DNA from: Sitta carolinensis
Taxonomy: Eukaryota; Chordata; Aves; Passeriformes; Sittidae
DNA length: 64,000 nucleotides
Reading direction: 5' to 3'
Assembly: GCA_032173965.1 (NCBI GenBank)
Contig: CM063312.1
Span: forward strand, 1,472,434 to 1,536,433
Made by a program: the position numbers and the translations under genes. This document shows, piece after piece, positions 19,635-62,824 of this stretch (positions are counted from its first letter, which is position 1; each line of letters starts with the position of its first letter). The notes below the pieces were generated by a model. It did no database searches. It was not told the DNA's origin and saw nothing but the letters and a program-made list of their open reading frames with translations.

Positions 19635-21125
19635 ACACTGCGGATGGGCCGGGATGGGATCGGGAACGGGCCGGGATGGGATCGGGAACGGGCCGGGGAG
19701 GGATCGGGAATGGGCCGGGGGGGATCGGGAATGGGCCGGGAGGGATCGGGAATGGGCCGGGGGATCGGGAACGCGGGGACGATGGGAAGGCCGGGGTGGA
19801 TCGGGAAGGGCCGGATGGATGGGATCGGGGAACGGAGCCGGGGATGGGATCGGGAATGGGCCGGGAGGGATCGGGAATGGGCCAGGGATGGGATCGGGAA
19901 TGGGCCGGGGATGGGATCGGGAATGGGCCGGGAGGGATCGGGAATGGGCCGGGGAGGGATCGGGAATGGGCCGGGAGGATCGGGAAGGGCCGGGGAGGGA
20001 TCGGGAATGGCCGGGCGGGATCGGAAGGGGGATCAGGAATGGGCCGGGGAGGGATCGGGAATGGGCCGGGAGGAGGGATCGGGAATGGGTGCCGGGTGGG
20101 GATCGGGAAGGGCCGGGATGGGATCGGGAATGGGCCGGGATGGGATCGGGAATGGGCTGGGGCGGGATCGGGAATGGGCTTAGGTTGGGGCTGAGCTTGG
20201 GCAGGGCCAAAATTTGGGCTGAGTTTGGACAAGTTTGGGTTCAATTTGGGTTCAATTTGGGCTGGTTGGGCCAAGTTTGGGTTGGATTCCAGCCAAAGTT
20301 GGGCTGGGTTTAATCGTCCCAAGTTTGGGTTCAGTTTGGGCGTTGGAATTTGGGTGCCCAAGTTTGGGTTCTGAGGAGTTTGTCAGATCCCAAGTTTGGG
20401 TTCAGTTTGGGCTGGGTTGGGTTCATTTTGGGCTGAGTTTGAGCCCAAGTTTGGGTTCAATTTGGGCTGGGTTTAGGCTCAAGTTGGGCTGGGTTTGTAG
20501 CCAAGTTTGGGCTGGGTGTTTTGTTGGGTTTATGCCAAAGTTTGAGCTGAGTTTACACCCAAGTTTGGGCTGGGCTTGGGACCAAGTTTGGGCTGGGTTT
20601 TGGGGTTAATTCGGGCTCATTTTGGTATCAGTTTGGGCTCAGGTTTGGGTCTGGGGTTGGGCTCAATTTTAGGGATTCTGGGCTCAGTTTCAGTCGGATT
20701 CTTGGGCTCAGTTTCAGGGATTTTGGGCTCAGTTTCAGGATTCTGGGCTCAGTTTCAGGGATTCTGGGCTCAGTTTCAGGGATTCTGCTTGGAGGCTCAG
20801 TTTTCAGGGATTCTGGGCTCAGTTTCAGGGATTCTGGGCCATCAGTTTATTAGGGATTTTGGGCTCATCAGTTTTCAGGGATTCTGGGCTCAGTTTCAGG
20901 GAATTCTGGGCTCAGTTTCAGGGATTCTGGCTCATTTAGGATTTGGGCTCAGTTTTAGGGATTCTGGGCTCAGTTTCAGGGATTTTGGGCTCAGTTTCAG
21001 CGGATATCTGGGCTCAGTTTCAGGGATTCTGGGCTCAGTTTTAGGGATTTATTGGGGCTCAGTTTCAGGGATTCTGGGCTCAGTTTCAGGGATTTTGGGC
21101 TCAGTTTCAGGATTCTGGGCTCAGT
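19635..21125. repeat. Three successive arrays 3' of ATAT1 exon 9
   Basis: 19640-20170 repeats GGGATCGGGAATGGGCCGGG. 20190-20640 repeats CAAGTTTGGGCTGGGTTT-type units. 20680-21125 repeats TCAGTTTCAGGGATTCTGGG. They are G-rich or mixed. I see no convincing exon inside them. Confidence 0.8.
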
Positions 21126-21177
21126 TTGAGACATTTCCCCTCCCCCACAGCTCCCTGGGGCGTGTTGGCCGCTGACC

Positions 21178-22390
21178 CCTCCCCCCAGCCACTGGGACCA
21201 GTCCCTGCCCTCAACTGGGACCAGTTCCCCCCCCATAACCCCACTGGGAAACAATTCCCACCCCACTGGGACCAGTTTGTGCCCTACTGGAAACCAGTCC
21301 CTGCCCCATAACGTCACTGGGACCAGTCCCTGCCCTCAACTGGGACCAGTTCCCACCCCATAACCCCACTGGGAAACAATTCACCCACTGGGACCAGTTC
21401 CCACCCCACAACCCCACTGGGACCAGTTTGTGCCCTACTGGGACCCAGTTCCTGCCCCATAACCTTACTGGGTTTGTGCCCTACTGGGACCCAGTTCCCA
21501 CCCTATAACCTCACTGGGAAACAATTCCCACCTTACTGGGAACCAGTCCCTGCCCTACTGGGAACCAGTTCCCACCCCACTGGGAACCAGTTCTTGCCCC
21601 ACATCCTCACTGGGAACCTGTTCCCGCCCTATAACCTCACTGGGAAACAATTCCCACCTTACTGGGAACCAGTCCCTGTCCCACAACCTCACTGGGAAAC
21701 AATTCCCATCTTACTGGGAACCAGTCCCTGCCCCATAACCTCACTGGGAAACAATTCCCACCCCACTGGAAACCAGTCCCTGCCCCACAACCTTACTGGG
21801 AACCAGTTCCCTACCCCACTGGAAGCTTCAACTGGGACCAGTTCCCACCCCATAACCCTACTGGGAACCAGTCCCTGTCCCCAACCTCACTGGGAAACAA
21901 TTCCCATCTTACTGGGAACCAGTCCCTGCCCATAACCTCACTGGGAAACAATTCCCACCCCACTGGAAACCAGTCCCTGCCCCACAACCTTACTGGGAAC
22001 CAGTTCCTACCCCACTGGAAGCTTCAACTGGGACCAGTTCCCACCCCATAACCCTACTGGGAACCAGTCCCTGTCCCACAACCTCACTGGGAAACAATTC
22101 CCATCTTACTGGGAACCAGTCCCTGCCCTATAACCTTACTGGGAAACAATTCCCACCCCACTGGGACCAGTCCCTGCCCCACAGCCCCACTGGGACCAGT
22201 TCCCACCCCATAACCCCACTGGGACCAGTCCCTGCCGCACTGGGACCAGTCCCTGCCCCACATCCTCACTGGGAAACAATTCCCACCCCACTGGGACCAG
22301 TTCCCACCCCATAACCTCACTGGGACCAGTTCGTGCCCTACTGGATCCAGTCCCTGCCTTACTGGGACCGGTTCCCGCCCCACTGGGACC
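21178..22390. repeat. CCACTGGGACCAGTCCCTGC array near the ATAT1 3' end
   Basis: About 30 units of 35-45 bases carry CACTGGGAACCAGT, a near-palindrome (ACTGGGACCAGT), with CCATAACCTC and GAAACAATTCCCA blocks. It is probably the last intron or 3' UTR of ATAT1. Confidence 0.85.
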
Positions 22391-22467
22391 CCCCCTTCTC
22401 TCTCCCCGCCCCCCGCCCGGCCCCGGGGGTTCTTTCCCCTCCCCCTCCCCATTTTTGGGGCCGTTTC

Positions 22468-22473
22468 AATAAA
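22468..22473 (+). terminator. ATAT1: Polyadenylation signal, probable ATAT1 3' end
   Basis: AATAAA in GGCCGTTTCAATAAAATCC, after the last ATAT1 array and about 380 bases before the next start codon. It is the only canonical plus-strand signal seen between the last assigned ATAT1 exon and C6orf136. Confidence 0.6.
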
Positions 22474-22489
22474 ATCCGCGATCGCCGCC

Positions 22490-22855
22490 TGCGCTTTTTT
22501 CCCGCCATTTCTACCGCGCCTGGGCGTGGCCTCCCCGCCCTCACACCCATATATGGCAATAACCCCGCCCCGACCGCGAGAACGCGCACCCTATTGGCTG
22601 CGGCCGCTCGGCCACGCCCCTTGCGCCGCCTCCTCAATGAACGCCTTGCGGGCGGGAAGGCGGTGACGCCTCCGCGCATGCGCGGCTCGCTCCGGGTCAC
22701 CTTCCCGCGCTCGGCGCAGGCGCGGGAGGCGCCGCGGGGCAGAGCGCGCGGGGTTCTGCGCAGGCGCAGAGGGAGCGCCCGGTGTGAGGGGAGAGAGGAG
22801 GAGGAGGAGGAGGAGGCGGCGGCGGCCGGGGCTGAGCGGCAGCGCCGGGCCCGCC
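22490..22855 (+). promoter_or_regulatory. C6orf136 promoter, CpG-rich with NRF1-type palindromes
   Basis: Compact GC-rich sequence with a CCTATTGGCTG (inverted CCAAT) near 22590, a perfect CGCGCATGCGCG at 22673-22684 and TGCGCAGGCGCA at 22757-22768. Both of the last two are NRF1-type. A GAGGAGGAGG purine run precedes the ATG at 22856. Confidence 0.6.
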
Positions 22856-25800
22856 ATGTACCGGCACGTCCGCGCCGCCATCACCGCCAGCGCCGCCGGG
22901 GTTCGACTCCGACCCGGCCGTGCCTGGGTCCCGGCGGCGGCGGCGGCTGCGGTGTCCGGGTCGGCCCCGCCGCGCCGGCGTTACCGAGCGCGGCCGCAGG
23001 TGAGGGGAGGGCGGGGGGGGGGGGGGGGGGGATAATGCTGGGATGGGCGTGATTATGGAAATAGAGGGGCGGGGTTATGGAAATTGGGGTGGGGATCATG
23101 CTGGGAGGGGCGGGGTTATGGAAATAGATGCGCGGAGTGGGCGTGGTTATGGAAATAGGGGTGGGGGTAATGCTGGAGGGGCGGGGTTATGGAACTAGAT
23201 GCGCGGAGTGGGCGGGGTTATGAATATAGGGGTGGGGTTATGGAAATAGATGCGCTGAGTGGGCGTGGTTATGGAAATTGGCTAGGGATAACGCTGGGAG
23301 GGGCGGGGTTATGGAAATTGAGGTGGGTAATGCCGGGAGGGGCGGGGTTATGGAAATAGAGGTGCAGAATGGGCGTGGTTATGCAAATCGGTAATTGGGG
23401 ATAGCGGGTATGTAAATACAGATCGGTGTGTGGCCGGGGTTATGTAAATAGGGCGGGTGTTTAAAAATAATAGCGGGTTATGTAAATTAATGGCTTTAAT
23501 TGGTGCCGCTTTGCCGCTAGCGGGGCGTGGTTATGCAAATGAAGGGGGGTCCTGGTGGGAAGCAAATGGGGAAAAATCCTCCCAAAATGGGGAAAAATCC
23601 TCCCCAAGTCGGGCAAAATATTCCTAAAATGGTCCAAAGTATTCCCTCAATCAGGAAAATTCCCTTTGCTGTGGGGTAGGTCTCCTTTTCCATGCAGAAA
23701 GTCCTTGCAAAATGGGGCAAAATCCTCCCAAAATTAGGAAAATCCCCTTTTCCATGGGGTAAATTCCTCTAAAATTGGGAAAGTCCCCTTTCCCATGGGA
23801 TAAATTCCCTTTTCCATGGGGTAAATCCCCCCTAAAATCAGGAATATCCTCTATTCCATGGGATAAATCCCCTTTCCCATGGGATAAATTCCCTTTTCCA
23901 TGGGACCAATCCCCTTTAAATCAGGAATATCCCCTTTCCCATGGGATAAATCCCCTTTCCCATGGGGTAAATTCCTCCAAAATCAGGAAAACCCCCCTTT
24001 CCCATGGGACCAATCCCCCTAAAATTAGGAATATCCCTTATTCCATGGGGTAAATCCCCCCCTAAAATCAGGGAAACCCACCCCAGAATCAGGAAAATCC
24101 CCTTTCCTATGGGACCAATCCCCCTAAAATCAGGAACATCCCCTTTTCCAGGGGTAAATCCTCTTTTCCATGGGATCAATGCCCTTTAAATCAGGAACAT
24201 CCTCTTTCTCATGGGGTAAATTCCCCCAAAATCGGGAATATTTCCTTTTCCATGGGACCAATCCCCTTTAAATCAGGAATATCCCCTATTCCATGGGATA
24301 AATCCCCTTTCTCATGGGATAAATCCCCTTTCCCATGGGATAAATTCCCTTTCCCAAGGGATAAATCTCCTTTCTCATGGGATAAATCCCCTTTCTCATG
24401 GGATAAATCCCCTTTCTCATGGGATAAATCCCCTTTCCCATAGGATAAATCCCCTTTCTCATGGGATAAATCCCCTTTCCCATAGGATAAATCCCCTTTC
24501 TCATGGGATAAACCCCCCTAAAATGAGAAACCCCCCCCCCCCAATCACTAAATCCCCCCTTTCCCAGTCGCCACCCCCCCTTAAACCCCACCCCGGGGGG
24601 GTTCCCCTTCCTATCGCCGCCCCCTGCCCGAATCCCCCAGTTCCCAAATCCCCCCTGTTCCCGCGCAGGACGCGGAGCCCCCCCAGGCGCTGGCGCTGCC
24701 CCCGCGGGGGCTGGCGGGGCTGGGCGGGCCCGTGACCACCGTGGACGGCAGAAGGGAGGATGACATCGCTGTCAGGGACCCCCCCCGGCTGCTGCTGGGC
24801 CCCCCCGCGCCGGGACCCCCGGGCCGGGCAGCCCCCGGGACCCCCCCCGGGACCCCCCCCGGGCGAGGGGCGCAGCCCCCCCCAGCATGGAGGAGCACCT
24901 GGCCAGGATGCACGAGAGGCTGCGGGGAGAGTGGGATGGGGGGATTGGAGGGATTTGGGGGGATTGGGGGGATTTGGGGGGGATTTGGGGGAGGAGCACC
25001 TGGCCAGGATGCACGAGAGGCTGCGGGGAGAGGTGGGATGGGGGGATTGGAGGGATTTGGGGGGATTGGGGGATTTGGGGGGATTTGGGGAGGAGCACCT
25101 GGCCAGGATGCACGAGAGGCTGCGGGAGAGTGGATGGGGGGGATTGGGGATTTGGGGGGGATTGGGGGGATTTGGGGGGGATTGGGGGGATTTGGGGGGG
25201 ATTTGGGGGGAGGAGCACCTGGCCAGGATGCACGAGAGGCTGCGGGGAGAGGTGGGATGGGGGATTGGAGGGATTTGGGGGTATGGGGATATGGGGGGAC
25301 TGGGGGAATTTGGGGGGATGGGGGATTGGGGGGATATGGGGGGATTGGGGGGAAATGGGGGGTATGGGGGGATTTGGGGGGGATATGGGGGGATTTGGGG
25401 GGGATATGGGGGATTTGGGGGGAGGAGCACTGGCCAGGATGCACGAGAGGCTGCGGGGAGAGGTGGGATTGGGGGGGATTTGGGGGGTATGGGAGGATTG
25501 GGGGATATGGGGGGAAGGGGGGACATGGGGGAATTGGGGGGGGACAGGGGCACATGGGGGAGAGGTGAAATGGGGAGGGGGGATCATGAGGGGTTGGGAG
25601 GATTGGCAAGGGAGGGGGACAATGGGGGGGGGGGACAAAGGGGGGGGGGTCACATGAGGAAGGGGGGGGGTGGGACAGGGTGGGGGAGGTGACAGCAGCA
25701 GGGGGAGGTGACAGCAGCCCCAGTGACCCCCCCTGTCCCCCCCCCCAGCTCCCCAATTTCTTCCTGAAGGTGCCGGACTACGGGCTGTACGCCCCCGACG

Positions 25801-27796
25801 TGGAGTTCCAGTGCCAGCACCTGCACCTGCACACACGGTGGGGACACTGGGGGGACACTGGGGACACTGGGAATGGGATACTGGGGACACTGGGGACACT
25901 GGGGGGACACTGGGGACACTGGGAATGGGATACTGGGGACACTGGGGGGACACTGGGGGACACTGGGAATGGGATACTGGGGACACTGGGGTGAGTCAGT
26001 GCCAGCACCTGCACCTGCACACACGGTGGGGACACTGGGGGGGACACTGGGGACAATACTGGGGACAATACTGGGGATACTGGGGACACTGGGGACACTG
26101 GGAATGGGATACTGGGGACACTGGGGGGATACTGGGGGGACACTGGGGACAGTACTGGGGATACTGGGACAGCCCTGTCCCTGCAGGATGGCCCTGGGGA
26201 GGCAATAGGGGAGGTGACAGGGAGGTGACAGTGGGTGCCAGGGTGGCACAGGGAGGTGACACTGGGTGACACTGGGTGACAGGGTGGCACAGGGCTGTGC
26301 TTGGGTGGCTCAGGGTGGCACAGGGGTGGCACAGGGGTGGCACAGGGGTGGCTCAGGGTGGCACAGGGCAGTGACAGGGCCGTGCCAGGGCTGTGCCAGG
26401 GTGGCACAGGGTGGCTCAGGGTGGCTCAGGGTGGCACAGGGGTGGCTCAGGGTGGCTCAGGGTGGCACAGGGTGGCACAGGGGTGGCACAGGGTGGCACA
26501 GGGGTGGCACAGGGCAGTGACAGGGCCGTGCCCATCCCCCAGGGGCCGCGCCACCTACGCGCTGGCCGTGGCGCTGGCAGTGGGTGACACTGGGTGCCAG
26601 GGCTGTGCCGGGGTGGCACAGGGTGGCACAGGGTGGCACAGGGTGGCTCAGGGTGGCACAGGGGTGGCTCAGGGGTGGCTCAGGGTGGCACAGGGGTGGC
26701 TCAGGGTGGCACAGGGGTGGCTCAGGGTGGCACAGGGGTGGCTCAGGGTGGCACAGGGTGGCACAGGGGTGGCTCAGGGTGGCACAGGGGTGGCTCAGGG
26801 TGGCACAGGGGTGGCTCAGGGTGGCACAGGGGTGGCTCAGGGTGCACAGGGTGGCTCAGGGTGGCACAGGGTGGCTCAGGGGTGGCTCAGGGGTGGCTCA
26901 GGGTGGCACAGGGTGGCACAGGGGTGGCTCAGGGTGGCACAGGGTGGCTCAGGGTGGCACAGGGTGGCACAGGGGTGGCACAGGTAGGTGACAGGGCCGT
27001 GCCCATCCCCCAGGGGCCGTGCCACCTACGCGCTGGCCGTGGCGCTGGCCCGGGCCCTGGCCTGGGTGTACTTTGCCAGCCTGCGGCTGGAGGTGCTGGC
27101 GCTGACGCGGCACGCCGAGGACTGGAGCGTGCGGGCGCGCTGGAGAATCACGGGGCTGCCCCTGCACCTGCTGCTGCTGCGCTGGTACCGCCGGGACAAA
27201 CGCACCCTGCTCAGGTGAGGCACTCACCTGGGTCACCGCCCGGCTCATCCCGGGGTGCCCATGTTGTACCTGGGTCACCTCCCTGTCACCTGTGCCACCC
27301 CCACCCACACCTGTCACCCATACCTGTGTCCCCTGTCACACCTGTCACCCCCACCCACACCTGTGCCACCTCCTGTGCCACCCCCATCATCCCTGTGTCC
27401 CCTGTCACACCTGTCACCCCCACCCACACCTGTGTCCCTTATCACACCTGTGCCACCCCCACCTGTGTCACCTGTCACACCTGTGTCACCCCCACCCACA
27501 CCTGTGTCACCCACACCTGTGCCACCCCCACCTGTGTCACACCTGTGCCCCCCCCGGGTCCCCCCCAGGTCCTACGACGCCTTCTCCACCTTCTTCCTCA
27601 ACTCCCAGGGTCTCATCCGCTGCCACCGTGTGGACAAGGTGAGTCTGGGCACACCTGGGCACACCTGGGCTCCTCCCCAGGTGTGCCCTGACTCTGTGCC
27701 CCTCCCCCCCAGGTGATGCCAGCCCCCACAGCCGTCCCCGAGCCCAAGAAGCTGCTGGTGGCCGCGGCGCTGGCGGTGGCCCTGGCCCGGTCCTGA
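22856..27796 (+). CDS. C6orf136: C6orf136-like DUF2358 protein, six exons
   Basis: Exons: 22856-22999, 24669 to about 24930, 25749-25837, 27014-27214, 27569-27638 and 27713-27796 (TGA 27794-27796), about 283 codons against about 315 in human. The Arg/Ala-rich MYRHVRAAITAS start and RRRYRARPQ segment resemble the human N-terminus. A proline-rich linker leads to MEEHLARMHERLRGE, then the conserved domain: LPNFFLKVPDYGLYAPDVEF, YFASLRLEVLALTRH, LLRWYRRDK and YDAFSTFFLNSQGL. A hydrophobic KKLLVAAALAVALARS ends the protein. The molecular function is unknown to me. Exon 2 needs one extra C in the C run near 24876-24884 to join the linker to MEEHL. Exons 2, 3 and 4 each have partly duplicated edges, so the exact donor of exon 2 is uncertain. 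Confidence 0.9.
23030..23550. repeat. GGGGTTATGGAAATAGATGC repeats in C6orf136 intron 1
   Basis: About 15 diverged units of roughly 35 bases with GGGCGTGGTTATGGAAAT and GGGGCGGGGTTATGG. Two units carry the octamer ATGCAAAT (about 23382 and 23533). Confidence 0.8.
23560..24520. repeat. CCCCTTTCCCATGGGATAAA array in C6orf136 intron 1
   Basis: About 30 units of 20-35 bases; many carry the palindrome CCCATGGG. It ends about 150 bases before exon 2. Confidence 0.85.
24887..25490 (+). repeat. Five copies of the C6orf136 exon 2 end with splice donor
   Basis: A block of about 43 bases (GAGGAGCACCTGGCCAGGAT through GAGGCTGCGGGGAGAG) starts near 24890, 24991, 25091, 25211 and 25422. GGATTTGGGG-type filler separates the copies. 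Only the first is joined to the upstream coding sequence through ATGGAGGAG. Copies 2, 4 and 5 keep GAGAG|GTGGGA; copies 1 and 3 lack one G there. Spacing is about 101, 100, 120 and 211 bases. Confidence 0.9.
25811..26170 (+). repeat. Duplicated C6orf136 exon 3 end plus ACTGGGGACACTGGGG array
   Basis: The exon 3 end and donor (CAGTGCCAGCACCTGCACCT through ACACACG|GTGGGGAC, about 25810-25846) recurs at about 25997-26033. Both copies are embedded in a GGGGACACTGGGAATGGGAT-type minisatellite. Confidence 0.85.
26225..26990. repeat. GGTGGCACAGGGGTGGCTCA array with a decoy exon 4 start
   Basis: Units of 11-12 bases (GGTGGCTCAGG, GGTGGCACAGGG) flank a duplicate of the exon 4 acceptor and first codons at about 26515-26580 (CCCATCCCCCAG then GGGCCGCGCCACCTACGCGC). 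The true exon begins at 27014 with GGGCCGTGCCACC. The decoy loses homology after GTGGCGCTGGC. Confidence 0.85.
27215..27568. repeat. CACCCCCACCCACACCTGTG array in C6orf136 intron 4
   Basis: Short CACCTGTGTCACCCCCACC-type units fill the intron and run up to the polypyrimidine tract of exon 5. Confidence 0.75.
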
Positions 27797-27898
27797 AGGC
27801 GCCACACCTGAGGGGACACCTGAGGGGACACCTGAGCGCCCCTCCCACCTCCTGTCACCTGCCCTGGCCCCTCTCTCCCACCCCACCCCCCCCATTAA

Positions 27899-27916
27899 TT
27901 TAATGTACAGAATAAA
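27899..27916. terminator. Convergent poly(A) signals of DHX16 (-) and C6orf136 (+)
   Basis: A minus-strand ATTAAA (27904-27899) lies 70 bases beyond the DHX16 stop. A plus-strand AATAAA (27911-27916) lies 115 bases beyond the C6orf136 stop. They point at each other, so the two mRNA ends should overlap by several tens of bases. Confidence 0.65.
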
Positions 27917-27973
27917 TGACTCCAGTGGTGACACGGGGCTGTATTGGGGCGTGCCCAGGTGTGCCCAGGTGCC

Positions 27974-46839
<18,866 letters not shown>

Positions 46840-47060
46840 GACCGCCGCGGCCTCTTCCTCCTCCTCCTCCTCCTCCTCCTTCCCCTCACGGAACCTCTAC
46901 CCAATCAGCGCCAAGCGCGGGAAGCCTCGCCCAATCAGCTCCCGCTTGGCACCTCCCCGCTCTTCAGGCCGCCAATCAGAGCGCGGCCACGCCCACCGGC
47001 GGGCGGTACCGTAATGCCGCGAGCGCGCGCGCACCGCCCGCCGTAAGGACGCGTTGAGAA
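46840..47060 (-). promoter_or_regulatory. DHX16: DHX16 promoter, CpG-rich with three CCAAT boxes
   Basis: Upstream of the DHX16 ATG (46839) lie a CTCCTCC run and three CCAATCAG motifs at 46901, 46931 and 46972, spaced 30 and 41 bases. GCGCGC-rich sequence follows. No TATA box is apparent. Confidence 0.55.
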
Positions 47061-47635
47061 GCGCAGCGGGAAACGGCGGAGTCCGGGGGGACACTGGGAG
47101 GTAATGGGGGCACACCGGGATCGAAATTCACACTTTTATCCCACAAAACCACCCGATCCCATCCTTCCCCCCGAGAATTCCTGGTTATTTTCCCGAAAAA
47201 CGCGGGTTTTCCCCTCAGAAATCTCCTCAGTTCCATGCGCGGTTTTTTTTCCTCCCCCAAAATCCGTAATTTTCCCATCAAATCCCACGCGATTCCCTCA
47301 GGGATTCCGCGTTTGGTGTTCAAACTCCCAATGTGATTTTGCTCAAAATGTTTTTACTACAAAAAAAAAAAAAAAATCTCAAAAAACGCCGTTTTTTTGC
47401 AAAACATTTACATTTTTCACTTAAATCTTTTTTTTTTCTGGGTGTGAGGTGCCGGGATCCCAAAGTTTGGGGGTACCGGGAACCCCAAAAGTCTGGAAAA
47501 TGAAATTTTTGCTTTGCCGGAGACGTTTTGGGGGGACAGGACCCCAAATTTTGAGGGGTTTGGAGTTTTGGGGATCCCAAATTTGCTGATTTTGAGGGTT
47601 TGGGATCCCGAAATTTCGGGAATTGGGGGATTTTG
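47060..47635. other. Intergenic sequence between DHX16 and GTF2H4
   Basis: No gene is seen. A run of 15 A residues at about 47360-47375 and a minus-strand AGTAAA (TTTACT, about 47353-47358) make this the likely GTF2H4 3' end region, but no canonical AATAAA was found. Confidence 0.4.
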
Positions 47636-47637
47636 GG

Positions 47638-48694
47638 GGTCAGCCCTTGTGGTTCTTCCTCTTCCAGAAGCGTTTGACATCGGGGTGCCCCAGGAACCCC
47701 AAATTTTTGTGGTTTTGTGACCTCAAACTCCGGGATTTTGGGGTTTTTTGGATCCCAAACCCTGTGATTTTGGGGTTTTTTTTGACCCCAAACTCCGGAT
47801 TTCGGGGTTTTTTCACCCCAAACTCCAGGATTTCGGGGTTTTTTTCACCCCAAACTCCGGGATTTTGGGGATTTTTGGGGTCAGCCGTTGTGTTTCTGCC
47901 TCTTCCAGAAGCGTTTGACATCGGGGTGCCCCAGGAACCCCAAATTTTTGTGGTTTTGTGACCCCAAACTCCGGTATTTTGGGGTTTTTTGTATCCCAAA
48001 CCCTGTGATTTTGGGGTTTTTTTGACCCCAAACTCCGGGATTTTGGGGATTTTTGGGGTCAGCCGTTGTGTTTCTGCCTCTTCCAGAAGCGTTTGACATC
48101 GGGGTGCCCCAGGAACCCCAAATTTTTGTGGTTTTGTGACCCCAAACTCCGGTATTTTGGGGTTTTTTGTATCCCAAACCCTGTGATTTTGGGGTTTTTT
48201 TGACCCCAAACTCCGGGATTTTGGGGGTTTTGGGGGTCAGCCGTTGTGTTTCTGCTCTTCCAGAAGCGTTTGACACTGGGGTGCCCAGTAACCCCAAATA
48301 TTTGTGGTTTTGTGACCCCAAACTCCGGGATTATGGGGTTTTTTGACCCCAAACTCCAGGATTTCGGGTTTTTTTGACCCCAAACTCCGGATTTCGGGGT
48401 TTTTTTTCACCCCAAACCCCGTGATTTTGGGGATTTGGGGTTTTTGGGGTCAGCCGTTGTGTTTCTGCCTCTTCCAGAAGCGTTTGACATCGGGGTACCC
48501 CAGGAACCCCAAATTCTGGTGTTTCTGTGACCCAAACTCCGGGATTATGGGTTTTTTGACCCCAAACTCTGGGATTTCGGGGTTTTTTGACCCAAACTCC
48601 GCAATTTTGGATTTTTTTGACCCCAAACTCCGGGATTTCGGGGTTTTTTTTCACCCCAAACCCCGTGATTTTGGGGATTTGGGGGTTTTTGGGG

Positions 48695-48700
<6 letters not shown>
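47638..48700 (-). repeat. Five extra copies of the GTF2H4 C-terminal codons and stop in the 3' UTR
   Basis: The end of the last coding exon ([15 protein letters not shown] and TGA, stop at 48695-48697) recurs downstream with stop positions near 48450, 48237, 48059, 47881 and 47640. CCCCAAACTCCGGGATTTTG-type filler separates the copies. Spacing is 245, 213, 178, 178 and 241 bases. The copies start at GGGGCACCCCGA in the coding sequence and retain TCAAACGCTTCTGGAAGAGG. Confidence 0.9.
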
Positions 48701-61781
<13,081 letters not shown>

Positions 61782-61789
61782 CGCACCTG

Positions 61790-62815
61790 GGCAGGTGAGG
61801 GGCACACCTGGGGGCACCTGGGGGCACCTGGGGGACACCTGCGCAGGGTGAGGGTCACACCTGGGGGACACCTGGGGGCACCTGGGGGACACCTGCGCAG
61901 GTGAGGGTCACACCTGGGGGACACCTGGGGGACACCTGGGGGACACCTGGGCAGGTGAGGCACACCTGGGGGACACCTGGGGGCACCTGGGGGACACCCA
62001 GAGCACACCTGGGGGACACCTGGGGGCACCTGGGGGACACCCAGAGCACACCTGGGGGACACCTGGGCAGGTGAGGGTCACACCTGGGGGACACCTGGGC
62101 AGGTGAGGGTCACACCTGGGGGACACCTGGGGACACCTGGGGGACACCTGGGCAGGTGAGGCACACCTGGGGGACACCTGGGCAGGTGAGGGTCACACCT
62201 GGGGGACACCTGGGGGCACCTGGGGGGACACCTGGGCAGGTGAGGGTCACACCTGGGGGCACCTGGGGGCACACCTGGGCAGGTGAGGCACACCTGGGGG
62301 ACACCTGGGCAGGTGAGGGTCACACCTGGGGGCACCTGGGGGACACCTGGGCAGGTGAGGCACACCTGGGGGCACCTGGGGGGACACCTGGGCAGGTGAG
62401 GCACACCTGGGGGCACCTGGGGGACACCTGGGCAGGTGAGGCACACCTGGGGGACACCTGGGCAGGTGAGGCACACCTGGGGACACCCAGAGCACACCTG
62501 GGGCGGGCACCTGGGGGACACCTGGGCAGGTGAGGCACACCTGGGGGACACCACAGGGACACCTGGGGGCACCTGGGGGACACCCACAGCACACCTGGGG
62601 GCACCTGGGGGACACCCACAGCACACCTAGGCGCACCTGGGCAGGTGAGGCACACCTGGGTAACACCTGGGGGACAGCTATACTGCACCTGGGGCTCACC
62701 TGGGGGACACCTGGGGGACACCTACAGCACACCTGGGGCACAGCTGGGCAGGTGAGGCACACCTGGGCACAGCTGGGCAGGTGAGGCACACCTGGGCACA
62801 CACTCCCCCCACAAC
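61790..62815. repeat. ACACCTGGGGGACACCTGGG / CAGGTGAGG array
   Basis: About 40 units of 11-40 bases. It lies in the leader intron of GTF2H4 and begins directly at the acceptor of the exon starting at 61786 (CCCAG|GTGCG then ATG). The block GGGCAGGTGAGG next to that acceptor is repeated throughout, so acceptor-like CACCTGCCCAG sequences recur on the minus strand. Confidence 0.9.
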
Positions 62816-62824
62816 CTGTGTCGC

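Noticed and set aside
23370..23540. Octamer ATGCAAAT motifs as a possible enhancer in C6orf136 intron 1
   Set aside because: They arise from the surrounding GGTTATGGAAAT repeat by single changes; two occurrences are not enough to claim function.
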